A stretch of 64,000 nt of DNA from Caldilineaceae bacterium SB0661_bin_32 (GTDB taxonomy: Bacteria; Chloroflexota; Anaerolineae; Caldilineales; Caldilineaceae). Shown here one piece after another: positions 8,195 through 16,246 of the stretch. Position numbers and translations under genes: made by a program. The stretch's first letter is position 1. Each line of letters opens with the position of its first letter. The stretch spans positions 90,309 through 154,308 of the forward strand of contig VXMH01000028.1 in the NCBI GenBank assembly GCA_009841235.1. Direction: 5' to 3'. The notes below the pieces were generated by a model, which saw only the letters and a program-made list of their open reading frames with translations, searched no databases and had not been told where the DNA came from.

Positions 8195-9208
8195 ATGAAA
8201 TTCGCCCTACTCGGTCACTCAGGACACCTGGATTACTACGAGCAGATGCTCCAGGATCTACCCGAGGTCGCGGTGGTAGCCGTAGCCCTGGCGCTGCCGG
8301 GCGAGTCGCTGGACTCTTTCGCCAGCGCCCCGGGCGTAACGCCGGAGACAAACAGATATACCGAGTATGAGGAGATGCTGGACAAGGAATCTCCGGACCT
8401 GGTGCAGATCTGCGTCCCTCCGCAGCAGGTTCCGGGATTGACCGAAATATGTCTGAAACGCGGCATCGCCGTCATGACGGAGAAACCGCTGGCGACGGAT
8501 CTGGCGACTCTTTCACAGCTGTACGCCGCGGCCAGTGAGGCCGGGACCCCGCTGGCCGCGTTGCACGGCTACCGCAGAATGAAATGGTTTGAGGCCGCTC
8601 GCGATGCCGTACGCGCTGGTCTGATCGGAGAGCCCCTGGGCAGCTACAGCCAGATCTCCTACCGGTGGGGAGCCAGGCGGCCGGACCATTTTCGCTCACG
8701 CGAGACCTTTCCCGGCATTGCGCCCTTTGTCGGCGTACACGTCATCGACTGGCTCGTCTGGTCGCTGGGCGATGTGTTCACCGAAGTTACCGGCTGGGAG
8801 ACGACGGCCGCCCACCCGGACTTTCCGGGCTGTGCAAGCCAGGCCGCCTTTCTGTTACGGATGCGAAACGGAGGCGTCGCGACCGTGATGCTGGACTTTC
8901 TGCGCCCGGCGACCGCGCCCAGCCATGGCGATGAACGGATGATGATCTCAGGTACAGAGGGCGTTGTGGAGAGTATCGCCAACGAGGAGACCGCAAAGCT
9001 GATCAGCGAACAGGCCGGGGTATGCAACCTCGAGATTCCCGACACGCCCAACTGGTACACGGCCTTTGTCAGCTCAGTTCAGGACGGCTCTTTCGCCGGC
9101 GTTGAAGAGCTCTTTCGGATGACAGAGATTGCCCTCAAAGCCCAGCAGTCGATAGACGAAGGCAAGAGGATCTCCCTGCTGCAATCTCCGTACGGGGCGA
9201 AGAAATGA
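8195..9208 (+). CDS. Gfo/Idh/MocA family oxidoreductase (second copy)
   Basis: A 337-residue dehydrogenase starting at the ATG at 8195, which has AAGAGGAAG 5 nt upstream; the longer upstream frame overlaps the amidohydrolase and is rejected. It begins M-K-F-A-L-L-G-H-S-G-H, a loose version of the Rossmann glycine motif, and keeps the E-K-P-L-A-T-D catalytic lysine motif near residue 95. The usual D-x-x-x-H helix is replaced by V-G-V-H-V-I-D-W. It is only distantly similar to the copy at 6.2 kb, so not a recent duplication. Its TGA overlaps the downstream permease ATG by 4 nt, tying the catabolic and transport genes into one operon. Confidence 0.88.
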   Translation: MKFALLGHSGHLDYYEQMLQDLPEVAVVAVALALPGESLDSFASAPGVTPETNRYTEYEEMLDKESPDLVQICVPPQQVPGLTEICLKRGIAVMTEKPLATDLATLSQLYAAASEAGTPLAALHGYRRMKWFEAARDAVRAGLIGEPLGSYSQISYRWGARRPDHFRSRETFPGIAPFVGVHVIDWLVWSLGDVFTEVTGWETTAAHPDFPGCASQAAFLLRMRNGGVATVMLDFLRPATAPSHGDERMMISGTEGVVESIANEETAKLISEQAGVCNLEIPDTPNWYTAFVSSVQDGSFAGVEELFRMTEIALKAQQSIDEGKRISLLQSPYGAKK

Positions 9209-10197
9209 TCGGCTATATCGTACAAAGACTGATCTATGCGGTGGTTACATTCTGGTTTCTGAGCATCGTTGTGTTTGTCATCATTCAGCTGCCGCCGGGG
9301 GATTTCCTGACCAGCTACGTCGCGCGTCTGGAACAGGAGGGAGACATCATCGATGAGGCCGAAATCGAAGCTCTCAAGCGCGAATACGGTCTTGATGCCA
9401 CCCCGGTAGAGAAGTACGTTCGCTGGTTTGGACGCTTTCTGCAGGGGGAAATGGGCCGCTCTTTCGAATGGAACCAGCCCGTGGGCAGGCTGCTGAGGGA
9501 ACGTCTGCCTTACACGATACTGCTCTCGTTGATCACCCTCTTTTTCACCTATGTAGTCGCCGTGCCGATCGGGATTTACGTTGCCACCCGCCAGTACGGC
9601 TTCAGCGACTATCTGTTTTCCGTGCTGGGTTTTGCCGGGCTGGCGACGCCCAACTTCATGCTCGCTCTCATCCTTATGTTCCTCTTTTTCAAATACTTCG
9701 GCATCAGCGTGGGCGGCCTTTTTTCCTCGGAGTATGCCCTCGCCCCGTGGTCTCTGGGCAAAATATGGGATCTCTTCACCCATCTCTGGGTTCCTATCAT
9801 CGTTATCGGCACGGCAGGTACGGCAGGAATCATTCGGGTCATGCGCGGCACCCTGCTCGATGAATTGGGCAAACAGTATGTCATCACCGCCCGCGCCAAA
9901 GGCGTTGGCGAAGGAAAACTGCTGTTCAGATACCCGGTACGCCTGGCGATCAATCCGATCGTCAGTACGGTTGGCTGGCAGCTGCCGGGCATCGTCTCCG
10001 GCGAGACGATCGTCGCCATCGTTCTGAGCCTGCCGACCACCGGCCCTCTCCTTTTCATGGCGCTTATCAACCAGGACATGTTCCTGGCAGGAAGTATTGT
10101 GATGTTTCTGGGTATTCTGACGTTGATCGGTACTTTTCTGTCCGACATTCTACTGATCGTTGTAGACCCACGCATCCGTTTTGAAGGAAAGACTTGA
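9205..10197 (+). CDS. Dpp/Opp-type ABC transporter permease (DppB-like)
   Basis: A 330-residue inner-membrane permease. The N-terminal hydrophobic segment (M-I-G-Y-I-V-Q-R-L) is followed by an extracytoplasmic loop with the family G-L-D-A-T-P-V-E-K-Y-V-R-W motif, then a BPD_transp_1 domain of about five further helices. The cytoplasmic EAA loop reads K-Q-Y-V-I-T-A-R-A-K-G near residue 230 and docks the ATPase. Pairs with the next gene to form the channel. ATGA overlap with the preceding dehydrogenase. Confidence 0.92.
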   Translation: MIGYIVQRLIYAVVTFWFLSIVVFVIIQLPPGDFLTSYVARLEQEGDIIDEAEIEALKREYGLDATPVEKYVRWFGRFLQGEMGRSFEWNQPVGRLLRERLPYTILLSLITLFFTYVVAVPIGIYVATRQYGFSDYLFSVLGFAGLATPNFMLALILMFLFFKYFGISVGGLFSSEYALAPWSLGKIWDLFTHLWVPIIVIGTAGTAGIIRVMRGTLLDELGKQYVITARAKGVGEGKLLFRYPVRLAINPIVSTVGWQLPGIVSGETIVAIVLSLPTTGPLLFMALINQDMFLAGSIVMFLGILTLIGTFLSDILLIVVDPRIRFEGKT

Positions 10198-10198
10198 G

Positions 10199-11347
10199 AT
10201 GACAACCGACGTAACAACCGGTGTTTCAAGCGGAGTCGGGATGCGGGAGGCCGGGATCACGGCCGAAGAGCGCTACTTCCTGGCCTCACAGTGGCAATTG
10301 ATGTGGCGCAAGTTCAAAAGACATCGTTTGGCTGTAGTCTCTGTTTCCTTGCTGGGAATTCTCTATGTACTGGCGATCACATATCAGTTCTGGGTCCCCT
10401 ACGGCCGGTTGATGAAACATGAGGATTACTTAAGCGCCTCTCCCTCTCGCATTCATCTCTTCGACAGTGAAGGTCGATTCCGAGGTCCATTCGTATATAA
10501 GCTGGACGGAGAAATCGACTTTGATACTTTCACCCGCGTCTATACGGAAGATACCTCACAGATCTACCGCATTCGCTTTTTCCAAAAGGGAGAATCCTAC
10601 CGGTTCTGGGGTCTCTTTCCAATGGACATCCATTTCTTTCTTCCGGAGGAAGGAGGCGTAATCTTTCTGTTCGGCACCGATTCGCTGGGCCGCGATCTCT
10701 TTTCGCGGACGCTGGCGGGCGCCCAGGTCAGCCTTTCCGTTGGGCTGGTCGGTGTCATGATCAGCTTTGTATTGGGCTGCCTTCTTGGCGGCATCTCCGG
10801 CTACTTCGGCGGGGCGACCGACATGCTGATCCAGCGCATTATCGAGTTCGTGATCATCGTCCCCACGATACCGCTGTGGATGGCGCTGAGCGCGGCGGTG
10901 CCCGCGGGATGGTCGCCGGTCAAAATCTACTTCTCCATTACCATCATTCTTTCCATTATCGGTTGGGCGGGCTTGGCCCGGGTTGTGCGCGGCAAACTGC
11001 TTGAAATGCGCGAGTCGGACTTCGTGATCGCGGCCAAAGTCGCCGGTTCCACCGATATGCAGATCATCGTTGAGCATCTGTTGCCGGGGTTTATGAGCTA
11101 TCTCATCGTCCATCTCACCCTGGCCATCCCCAACATGATCCTGGGCGAGACGGCGCTCAGCTTCCTGGGGCTGGGCATTCGGGCACCGGCGGTCAGTTGG
11201 GGCACCCTGTTGAAGGATGCTCAGAATGTCCGCAGCGTGGCCGTGCAGCCCTGGATGCTTATCCCCGGCCTGCTTGTGATCGTGACAGTGCTCCTGTTCA
11301 ACTTTATCGGCGATGGGCTGCGTGACGCCGCCGATCCCTACAAGTAG
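10199..11347 (+). CDS. Dpp/Opp-type ABC transporter permease (DppC-like)
   Basis: A 382-residue permease, longer than the usual ~290 because of an extended loop after the first membrane helix (about residues 65-150), seen in a subset of DppC proteins. [10 protein letters not shown], the DppC signature, comes before the BPD_transp_1 domain; the EAA loop is E-S-D-F-V-I-A-A-K-V-A-G. The ATG at 10199 has AAGGAAAG upstream and begins 2 nt after the previous stop. The alternative TTG at 10181 lies inside the upstream gene. Confidence 0.92.
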   Translation: MTTDVTTGVSSGVGMREAGITAEERYFLASQWQLMWRKFKRHRLAVVSVSLLGILYVLAITYQFWVPYGRLMKHEDYLSASPSRIHLFDSEGRFRGPFVYKLDGEIDFDTFTRVYTEDTSQIYRIRFFQKGESYRFWGLFPMDIHFFLPEEGGVIFLFGTDSLGRDLFSRTLAGAQVSLSVGLVGVMISFVLGCLLGGISGYFGGATDMLIQRIIEFVIIVPTIPLWMALSAAVPAGWSPVKIYFSITIILSIIGWAGLARVVRGKLLEMRESDFVIAAKVAGSTDMQIIVEHLLPGFMSYLIVHLTLAIPNMILGETALSFLGLGIRAPAVSWGTLLKDAQNVRSVAVQPWMLIPGLLVIVTVLLFNFIGDGLRDAADPYK

Positions 11348-11352
11348 CGGCA

Positions 11353-12345
11353 ATGGAACAGCAAGAGCCGGTCCTGGAACTCAGAGATCTGCACACCTAC
11401 TTCCCCTTGGAAGAGGGGTTGCTGAAAGCGGTGAACGGTGTATCGCTCACCATTCACAAGAACCGCACACTCGGTGTTGTGGGCGAATCGGGCTGCGGCA
11501 AGAGCGTTACCGCGCAGTCGATCCTGCGCATCGTGCCTGAGTTTGCGCATATGACCGGGGAGATTCTGCTGCACCAGAACGGTCATATCACCGATCTGGC
11601 TGCCCTCGCCCCGTCTGGGAAAGAGATCCGCGATATTCGCGGCCGCGATATCTCGATGATCTTTCAGGAGCCGATGACAGCTTTCTCACCTGTGCACACG
11701 GTCGGCGATCAGATCATGGAGGCCATTCTGGTCCATGAAGACGCGGCCCGGGAGGAGGCGCGCAGCCGGGCCGTTGAACTTCTCAGCCTGGTCGGCATTC
11801 CCATGCCTGAAGAACGTGTAGACGCCTATCCGCATCAGTTATCGGGCGGGATGCGTCAACGGGCGATGATCGCCATGGCACTGGCGCTCAAGCCCAAGCT
11901 GCTCATCGCCGATGAACCGACGACAGCGCTGGACGTGACCATTCAGGCCCAGATTCTACGTCTGATGAAGACGCTTCAGGCCGAGATGGGCATGTCGATC
12001 ATGTTCATTACCCATGATCTGGGCGTGATTGCGAATATGGCCGATGAAGTCGCGGTGATGTACCTGGGACGGGTGGTCGAATTCGGCAGTGTAAGGCAGA
12101 TTTTCCGCTCACCCCAACATCCCTATACCCAAGCCCTGTTGCGCTCGATCCCCAGGACAGGGCACAGGGCGCGGGTCCGCCTGGACACGATCGAGGGCAT
12201 TGTCCCCGTCCCCCTCGATCCGCCCGATATCTGTCCATTTTCCGAACGTTGCACGCAGTTCATCCCCGGCCGCTGTGACGAGAAGGTGCCTGATTTTCTG
12301 GAAACAGAGGCGGGGCATTCGGTACGTTGTATTCTCTATGAATGA
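11353..12345 (+). CDS. Dpp/Opp-type ABC ATP-binding protein (DppD-like)
   Basis: A 330-residue ATPase. Walker A is G-E-S-G-C-G-K-S near residues 43-50, the signature is L-S-G-G-M-R-Q-R and Walker B is [12 protein letters not shown]. The C-terminal oligo_HPY extension carries the cysteines (C-P-F-S-E-R-C, then G-R-C) that in some family members hold an iron-sulfur cluster. It powers the preceding permeases together with the next gene. There is an atypical insertion after the Walker A region (Q-N-G-H-I-T-D-L-A-A-L). The stop overlaps the next ATG. Confidence 0.93.
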   Translation: MEQQEPVLELRDLHTYFPLEEGLLKAVNGVSLTIHKNRTLGVVGESGCGKSVTAQSILRIVPEFAHMTGEILLHQNGHITDLAALAPSGKEIRDIRGRDISMIFQEPMTAFSPVHTVGDQIMEAILVHEDAAREEARSRAVELLSLVGIPMPEERVDAYPHQLSGGMRQRAMIAMALALKPKLLIADEPTTALDVTIQAQILRLMKTLQAEMGMSIMFITHDLGVIANMADEVAVMYLGRVVEFGSVRQIFRSPQHPYTQALLRSIPRTGHRARVRLDTIEGIVPVPLDPPDICPFSERCTQFIPGRCDEKVPDFLETEAGHSVRCILYE

Positions 12346-13382
12346 CAGCTATGGAATCGAACAACCTGCTCGAAGTACATAATCTCAAAAAGTATTTCCC
12401 CATCGAAAAGGGTCTGCTGCGCCGGGTGGTTGGGCAGGTGCGCGCCGTCGATGACGTGAGCCTGAGCATCGCCGCCGGGCAGACCTTGGGGCTGGTCGGC
12501 GAGTCAGGGTGCGGCAAAACGACGCTGGGCCGCTGCGTTATCCGCGCGATTGAACCGACGGAAGGACAGGTGCTGTTGCGCATTGACGACCGACAGGCCG
12601 ATATAACCGGTCTCGATGCCAAGGATCTGCGCGCCACCCGCCGCCATATGCAGATGGTCTTTCAGGACCCCTATGCCAGCCTCGATCCGCGCAAGACCAT
12701 TCTGGACATCGTGGGCGAGCCCCTGCGCGTAAACAAGCTGGCCAGGGGCGAGGAGCTGGAGCAGCGCGTGCGTCAACTGGTCGATCTGGTCGGCCTGGAC
12801 GTCAAGTACCTCAAACGCTATCCCCATGCCTTCAGCGGCGGTCAGCGCCAGCGCATCGGCATCGCCCGCGCCTTGAGCCTGCATCCCAGCCTGATCGTCT
12901 GTGACGAGCCCGTTTCCGCCCTGGACGTTTCGGTCCAGGCTCAGATTCTCAATCTGCTGCAGGACCTGCAGGCGGAATTCAGCCTCACCTATCTGTTCAT
13001 CGCCCACGATCTCAGTGTCATTCAGCATATCTCCGACCAGGTAGCCGTCATGTATGTCGGCAAGATTGTGGAGCAGGCGCAGACGGAGGAGCTCTTCCTG
13101 AACCCCAAGCACCCCTATACGGAAGCGCTCCTGTCCGCAATCCCGCAACCTGATCCGGACGCCCTGCTGGATGAAATCACGCTTGAGGGTGAAGTGCCCA
13201 GTCCGGCCAACCCACCTCCCGGCTGCTACTTTCACCCCCGTTGCCAGTACGCCCAGCAGCTCTGTCAAGAGGAAATACCACCGCTCCTGGAAGTCAGCCC
13301 CGATCATTTCGCCGCCTGCCACTTCGCCCAGGAGTTGACGCTGCACGGTGTGGGAGATCCGGAAGAGGGTAGCCGGTTGTGA
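12342..13382 (+). CDS. Dpp/Opp-type ABC ATP-binding protein (DppF-like)
   Basis: A 346-residue partner ATPase: Walker A G-E-S-G-C-G-K-T-T, signature F-S-G-G-Q-R-Q-R-I-G-I-A-R-A, Walker B L-I-V-C-D-E-P-V-S-A-L-D, and an oligo_HPY tail with C-Y-F-H-P-R-C. The F-S-G-G-Q signature and C-D-E-P Walker B are DppF/OppF hallmarks, distinguishing it from the DppD-like gene before it. Starts in a 4-nt overlap. It ends the transporter operon; no strong terminator hairpin follows before the small gene at 13481. Confidence 0.93.
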   Translation: MTAMESNNLLEVHNLKKYFPIEKGLLRRVVGQVRAVDDVSLSIAAGQTLGLVGESGCGKTTLGRCVIRAIEPTEGQVLLRIDDRQADITGLDAKDLRATRRHMQMVFQDPYASLDPRKTILDIVGEPLRVNKLARGEELEQRVRQLVDLVGLDVKYLKRYPHAFSGGQRQRIGIARALSLHPSLIVCDEPVSALDVSVQAQILNLLQDLQAEFSLTYLFIAHDLSVIQHISDQVAVMYVGKIVEQAQTEELFLNPKHPYTEALLSAIPQPDPDALLDEITLEGEVPSPANPPPGCYFHPRCQYAQQLCQEEIPPLLEVSPDHFAACHFAQELTLHGVGDPEEGSRL

Positions 13383-13480
13383 ATCCTCCTGTTGGTTCCA
13401 ACTTCTGCGCAGGTGTCGAGACAGGCGCACAGGCGATGGGAGAGCGGCTGTGGCGCTGATCCGGGAAGTGGAGTGAACGT

Positions 13481-13906
13481 ATGGACGCGCTTCTCTTCTG
13501 GACAGCGCTGTGGCTTGCCGGTGTGGGGCTGTTTGTGTACTTGATGATCACGTTGGTGCGCCGGTTGGTCGTTCGTTTCAGCCAGGGAGTCGAAGCCAAC
13601 GTGCGCGCCGCAGAGTCGATTGTCAACGACGAATGCGTTCCCGAAGCCTGGGCAGCACCCTACCGCCAACAGATCGAGACCCTTCGGCGGACGGTTGGTT
13701 CCGAAGCCGAGATTGAACGGGCCGGCCGGCGCGGGCACAAGGACTGTTTGCGTCAATTGGACCGGCTTGTGCAGTACTTTGAGAAGAGCAACCTGGTAGA
13801 TAGCGCGGAGTCGCGACACGTTCTCCTGACAGGGCTCCAACGGCAGCGCGAGCGCTGGGTCGCCGGGGGATGGCAGTACGTGATCGAGAGGGAATATGAT
13901 CATTAG
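13481..13906 (+). CDS. Hypothetical single-pass membrane protein, 141 aa
   Basis: Not recognised. One strongly hydrophobic helix (about residues 4-27) is followed by basic R-R-L-V-V-R, so the bulk should be cytosolic by the positive-inside rule. The rest (30-141) is charged and mostly helical, with R-R and E/Q-rich stretches and two cysteines. There is a GTGGAG-type ribosome-binding site a few bases before the ATG. Follows the transporter operon by about 100 nt. No family signature. Confidence 0.65.
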   Translation: MDALLFWTALWLAGVGLFVYLMITLVRRLVVRFSQGVEANVRAAESIVNDECVPEAWAAPYRQQIETLRRTVGSEAEIERAGRRGHKDCLRQLDRLVQYFEKSNLVDSAESRHVLLTGLQRQRERWVAGGWQYVIEREYDH

Positions 13907-14466
13907 GTTCCGTTGATATTTCGGGAAGGCCGCTCAGAATTCAGCAAGAACGGAAAGCCGGCAGGTCTGATAGGGATTCTTCTCGCCTGAATGTTGTGAT
14001 AAACAGAACCAATTGATCCGCGAAGTCACGCGAAGGGTCGCGAAGAACACCTTTTTGTCCGCGGAGGACGCGGAGAACAGCAAAGGCGTATCGGATTTTC
14101 TGTGCGCAGCTGCGCGGCCTTGCGCGGATAGGCAGTTTGCTCCCGCGAACTGCTTTTCTAACAGACGTCAACGAGCTCTAAACAGATAACTCCCGGAATT
14201 CAGGGGATATGCCAACAGCTATGAAACGGTGGGATATCCAGGGGTATCCTGATGTCTGAAAAAGCGCTAAGGGCGGCTCTGGTGCGGTCGGTTGTATTTC
14301 ACGCTTTGGCATGAAAGCCGCTCTTGAAACCAGTCCTGGAAGAGAAACTCCTGGTCTACCTTATTGGTTCTACGGATAAGCCGGCCTCGTTGGCTCGGTC
14401 ACACTGTGGGAACATAACTTTAACGCCACCGCTCTTCTTTGTGTCCTGCCTTTTGGCTGGGATTGG
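13907..14466. other. Gene-poor left edge of the defence island with repeat-like tract
   Basis: About 560 bases. At about 14018-14083 the sequence is built from recurring GCGAAG and GCGGAG hexamers (CACGCGAAGGGTCGCGAAG; GCGGAGGACGCGGAGAAC), typical of short dispersed intergenic repeats. The rest has no supported frame. It separates the core transporter operon from the island genes. Confidence 0.4.
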
Positions 14467-15525
14467 TTAGCCATCTGCATTAAGTGAGGCAATCGCCCAA
14501 ACCTCAGCGTCACCGCGCCTCCTTGCCTCAACATAGATCTCTCCAGAGCCGATAGACCCTCCTGAACTCGTCTCCCAGGCGTCAAGGACCTCTGTTCCTT
14601 GTTTGGCCTCCCCCCATACGTCATGGAACCCAAGATTCACAATACTGGATTCTGGGACCCGCATGTTCGGGTGGAACCTTATCGCCAGGTCTTTTGCTAA
14701 AGGGCTCATCCAGCCCTTTAGCACTCTCAGCTTAGCTTCAGGGGTTTCTTCGGGAAAGAAGGAGAGCTGGGGACTATTCAGTCTCCGCGTTTCAGAGGCC
14801 CTCAGTCCCATGCCACACTGCAAAAACCAAACGGGAGAGGGAATATGTCGCAGGCAAGCGCTTGTTGTGGCTTCGCGGCTAGCGTCTGGTGCGATTCGTT
14901 CGCGCACCCTGTCAATTGCATCAAATGTGAGTCGTCCCTCTCTTGTGTACTCTTCTCTCACGACGGGCTCGAACATATCAGGGTAGAACGCTAAAGCAGC
15001 CGCCACTCGATCCACTAAGACTTCCGCGGGTTCGGACCGCTTTTCTCTTGTGTGGCGGAAGGCGAAGTCCAATTGTTGGCCTTCGAGCAGAAGATGGACG
15101 ATCTCATGCCACGTGGTGAAGTACCGTCGGTACGCATGCCATTCTTGGCAGTTAATGATAGCCCAATACTCACGGTCCCAAGGCTTGGGGTCTAGGCGGC
15201 GCACGATAATGGCATCCGTGTCCCCGCCGAATTCGGTCTTCAGTTCGCCGATGACGGCCTTCTGGACGGGTGTTACCTCTTCTAGAACGGCATCAATGTC
15301 GGCTTCAGTGTGTACCTCAGTGATCCGCAGGTCCAGCGACGCGGCAAATTCCTTCGCCAGCTCGGTTAGGGTCTCAGGCGTGCCATGCACAGCCACCCAG
15401 CCTCGAAGGAGTGCAAGACAATGTTCAATGATCATGCCTTCGACATTGTCGGTTCGACCCAGGCCCAATTCCTTGGCTACGCGATTGATCTCTAACTCAT
15501 AGAGACCGTTCCAATGCCTATTCAC
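14467..15525 (-). CDS. capP: ImmA/IrrE-type zinc metallopeptidase (CapP-like), CBASS regulator
   Basis: A 352-residue protein with a COG2856 metallopeptidase domain: H-E-I-V-H at residues 140-144 and a downstream glutamate in E-P-A-E-V-L-V-D-R-V-A-A-A (165-176) complete the zinc site. The C-terminal part (about 200-352) is a separate domain without a motif I recognise; in characterised CapP proteins such a domain senses a stress-linked ligand. Its ATG overlaps the stop of the HTH gene, so the two are coupled. HTH repressor plus ImmA-like protease divergent from CBASS is the CapH-CapP arrangement, in which the protease cleaves the repressor after DNA damage. Assignment rests on context and motif. 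Confidence 0.8.
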   Translation of the reverse strand: MNRHWNGLYELEINRVAKELGLGRTDNVEGMIIEHCLALLRGWVAVHGTPETLTELAKEFAASLDLRITEVHTEADIDAVLEEVTPVQKAVIGELKTEFGGDTDAIIVRRLDPKPWDREYWAIINCQEWHAYRRYFTTWHEIVHLLLEGQQLDFAFRHTREKRSEPAEVLVDRVAAALAFYPDMFEPVVREEYTREGRLTFDAIDRVRERIAPDASREATTSACLRHIPSPVWFLQCGMGLRASETRRLNSPQLSFFPEETPEAKLRVLKGWMSPLAKDLAIRFHPNMRVPESSIVNLGFHDVWGEAKQGTEVLDAWETSSGGSIGSGEIYVEARRRGDAEVWAIASLNADG

Positions 15526-15950
15526 TTCGGCTCCTCCAAGAACGGTTTGACCGCCAGATAGAGGTTCCGCCAGTCTTCTTTTCCCTTTTTGTCGCGGGGT
15601 CCGCCGCTGCGCCTAGCGACAATTGAGTGTTCGATTTCGAGAAGGGTCATCATCTGTTGGTATGTCAATCCTATTTCCTCGGCAAAGTCACCAAGACTCC
15701 GAGGGACCTCAATCGACGGCGGCCCGTATTCCGTTGGTGCTGCCCCTCCCCTGAGGAGAAATTCCACCGACGCATTCAGAGCATCGGCCAATTGGAGTAG
15801 CCGCCGGCCACTGATGTCAGAGCGGTCCTGCTCTACTTCCCATAGGAAACTCTTCGACAGACCTGCACGGTCTGCCAGTGCTTCTAATGTTAGGCCTAAA
15901 TGGGTACGTATGTAGTTGACCCTCTGGCCCACAGTGTCCAGCTGCGGCAT
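15522..15950 (-). CDS. capH: XRE-family HTH repressor (CapH-like), CBASS regulator
   Basis: A 142-residue protein. The N-terminal XRE helix-turn-helix spans about residues 8-66 (L-G-L-T-L-E-A-L-A-D-R-A-G-L-S then W-E-V-E-Q-D-R). The C-terminal half probably dimerises and contains the protease-sensitive linker expected of CapH. It sits divergently to the CD-NTase with 296 nt between them, and that interval holds a near-consensus promoter overlapped by inverted repeats, the expected operator. Overlaps the CapP-like protease by 4 nt. Confidence 0.82.
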   Translation of the reverse strand: MPQLDTVGQRVNYIRTHLGLTLEALADRAGLSKSFLWEVEQDRSDISGRRLLQLADALNASVEFLLRGGAAPTEYGPPSIEVPRSLGDFAEEIGLTYQQMMTLLEIEHSIVARRSGGPRDKKGKEDWRNLYLAVKPFLEEPK

Positions 15951-15974
15951 ATCCGAAATCTCTCGTTTTTAGAT

Positions 15975-16003
15975 TTGACATACCCGTATACAGGAATTAT
16001 ACT
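15975..16003 (+). promoter_or_regulatory. Near-consensus promoter for the CBASS operon
   Basis: TTGACA at 15975-15980, exactly 17 nt, then TATACT at 15998-16003, pointing to the CD-NTase. On the opposite strand a perfect TATAAT (complement of 15996-16001) could serve capH, though its -35 is poor. The transcript would have an unusually long leader of roughly 240 nt. Such a strong promoter in front of a lethal system makes a repressor essential. Confidence 0.65.
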
Positions 16004-16026
16004 TATATATCGAACGTTCGGGTATG
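15979..16026. promoter_or_regulatory. Candidate CapH operator inverted repeats
   Basis: Three nested dyads overlap the promoter. GTATA-N7-TATAC at 15986-16002 lies across the spacer and -10. CATACCCG (15979-15986) pairs with CGGGTATG (16019-16026). CGAACGTTCG (16011-16020) is a perfect 10-bp palindrome at the expected start site. A dimeric XRE repressor bound here would block transcription of both divergent operons. Which dyad is used is unknown. Confidence 0.5.
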
Positions 16027-16201
16027 CCATCCTGGGTCCTATACTACTGCCCAATTTCAGCAATTGCAAGGAGTTTAGTAGATCAGGGACAGGCTGGTGG
16101 ACTCACTCCAACCTAGCTGCATCGGGGTTCTATCGCGGGACCTGCGCATAGCAGACCGAAATTCGCATACGGCGTACCAGTCGTAGCAAAGGAAATTTGA
16201 A

Positions 16202-16246
16202 ATGAATGCAGGAGGAACTGGCACAGGCGCGGGAGGGGAAATCTAA
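16202..16246 (+). CDS. Possible 14-codon leader peptide before the CD-NTase
   Basis: ATG at 16202 with AAAGGA 8 nt upstream, 14 codons (Gly-rich, M-N-A-G-G-T-G-T-G-A-G-G-E-I), TAA at 16244-16246, with the CD-NTase ATG immediately following at 16247. The leader and the gene are in the same frame, separated only by the stop. The CD-NTase ribosome-binding site lies inside the mini-ORF, so translating the leader could tune enzyme synthesis. It may equally be chance. Confidence 0.25.
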   Translation: MNAGGTGTGAGGEI

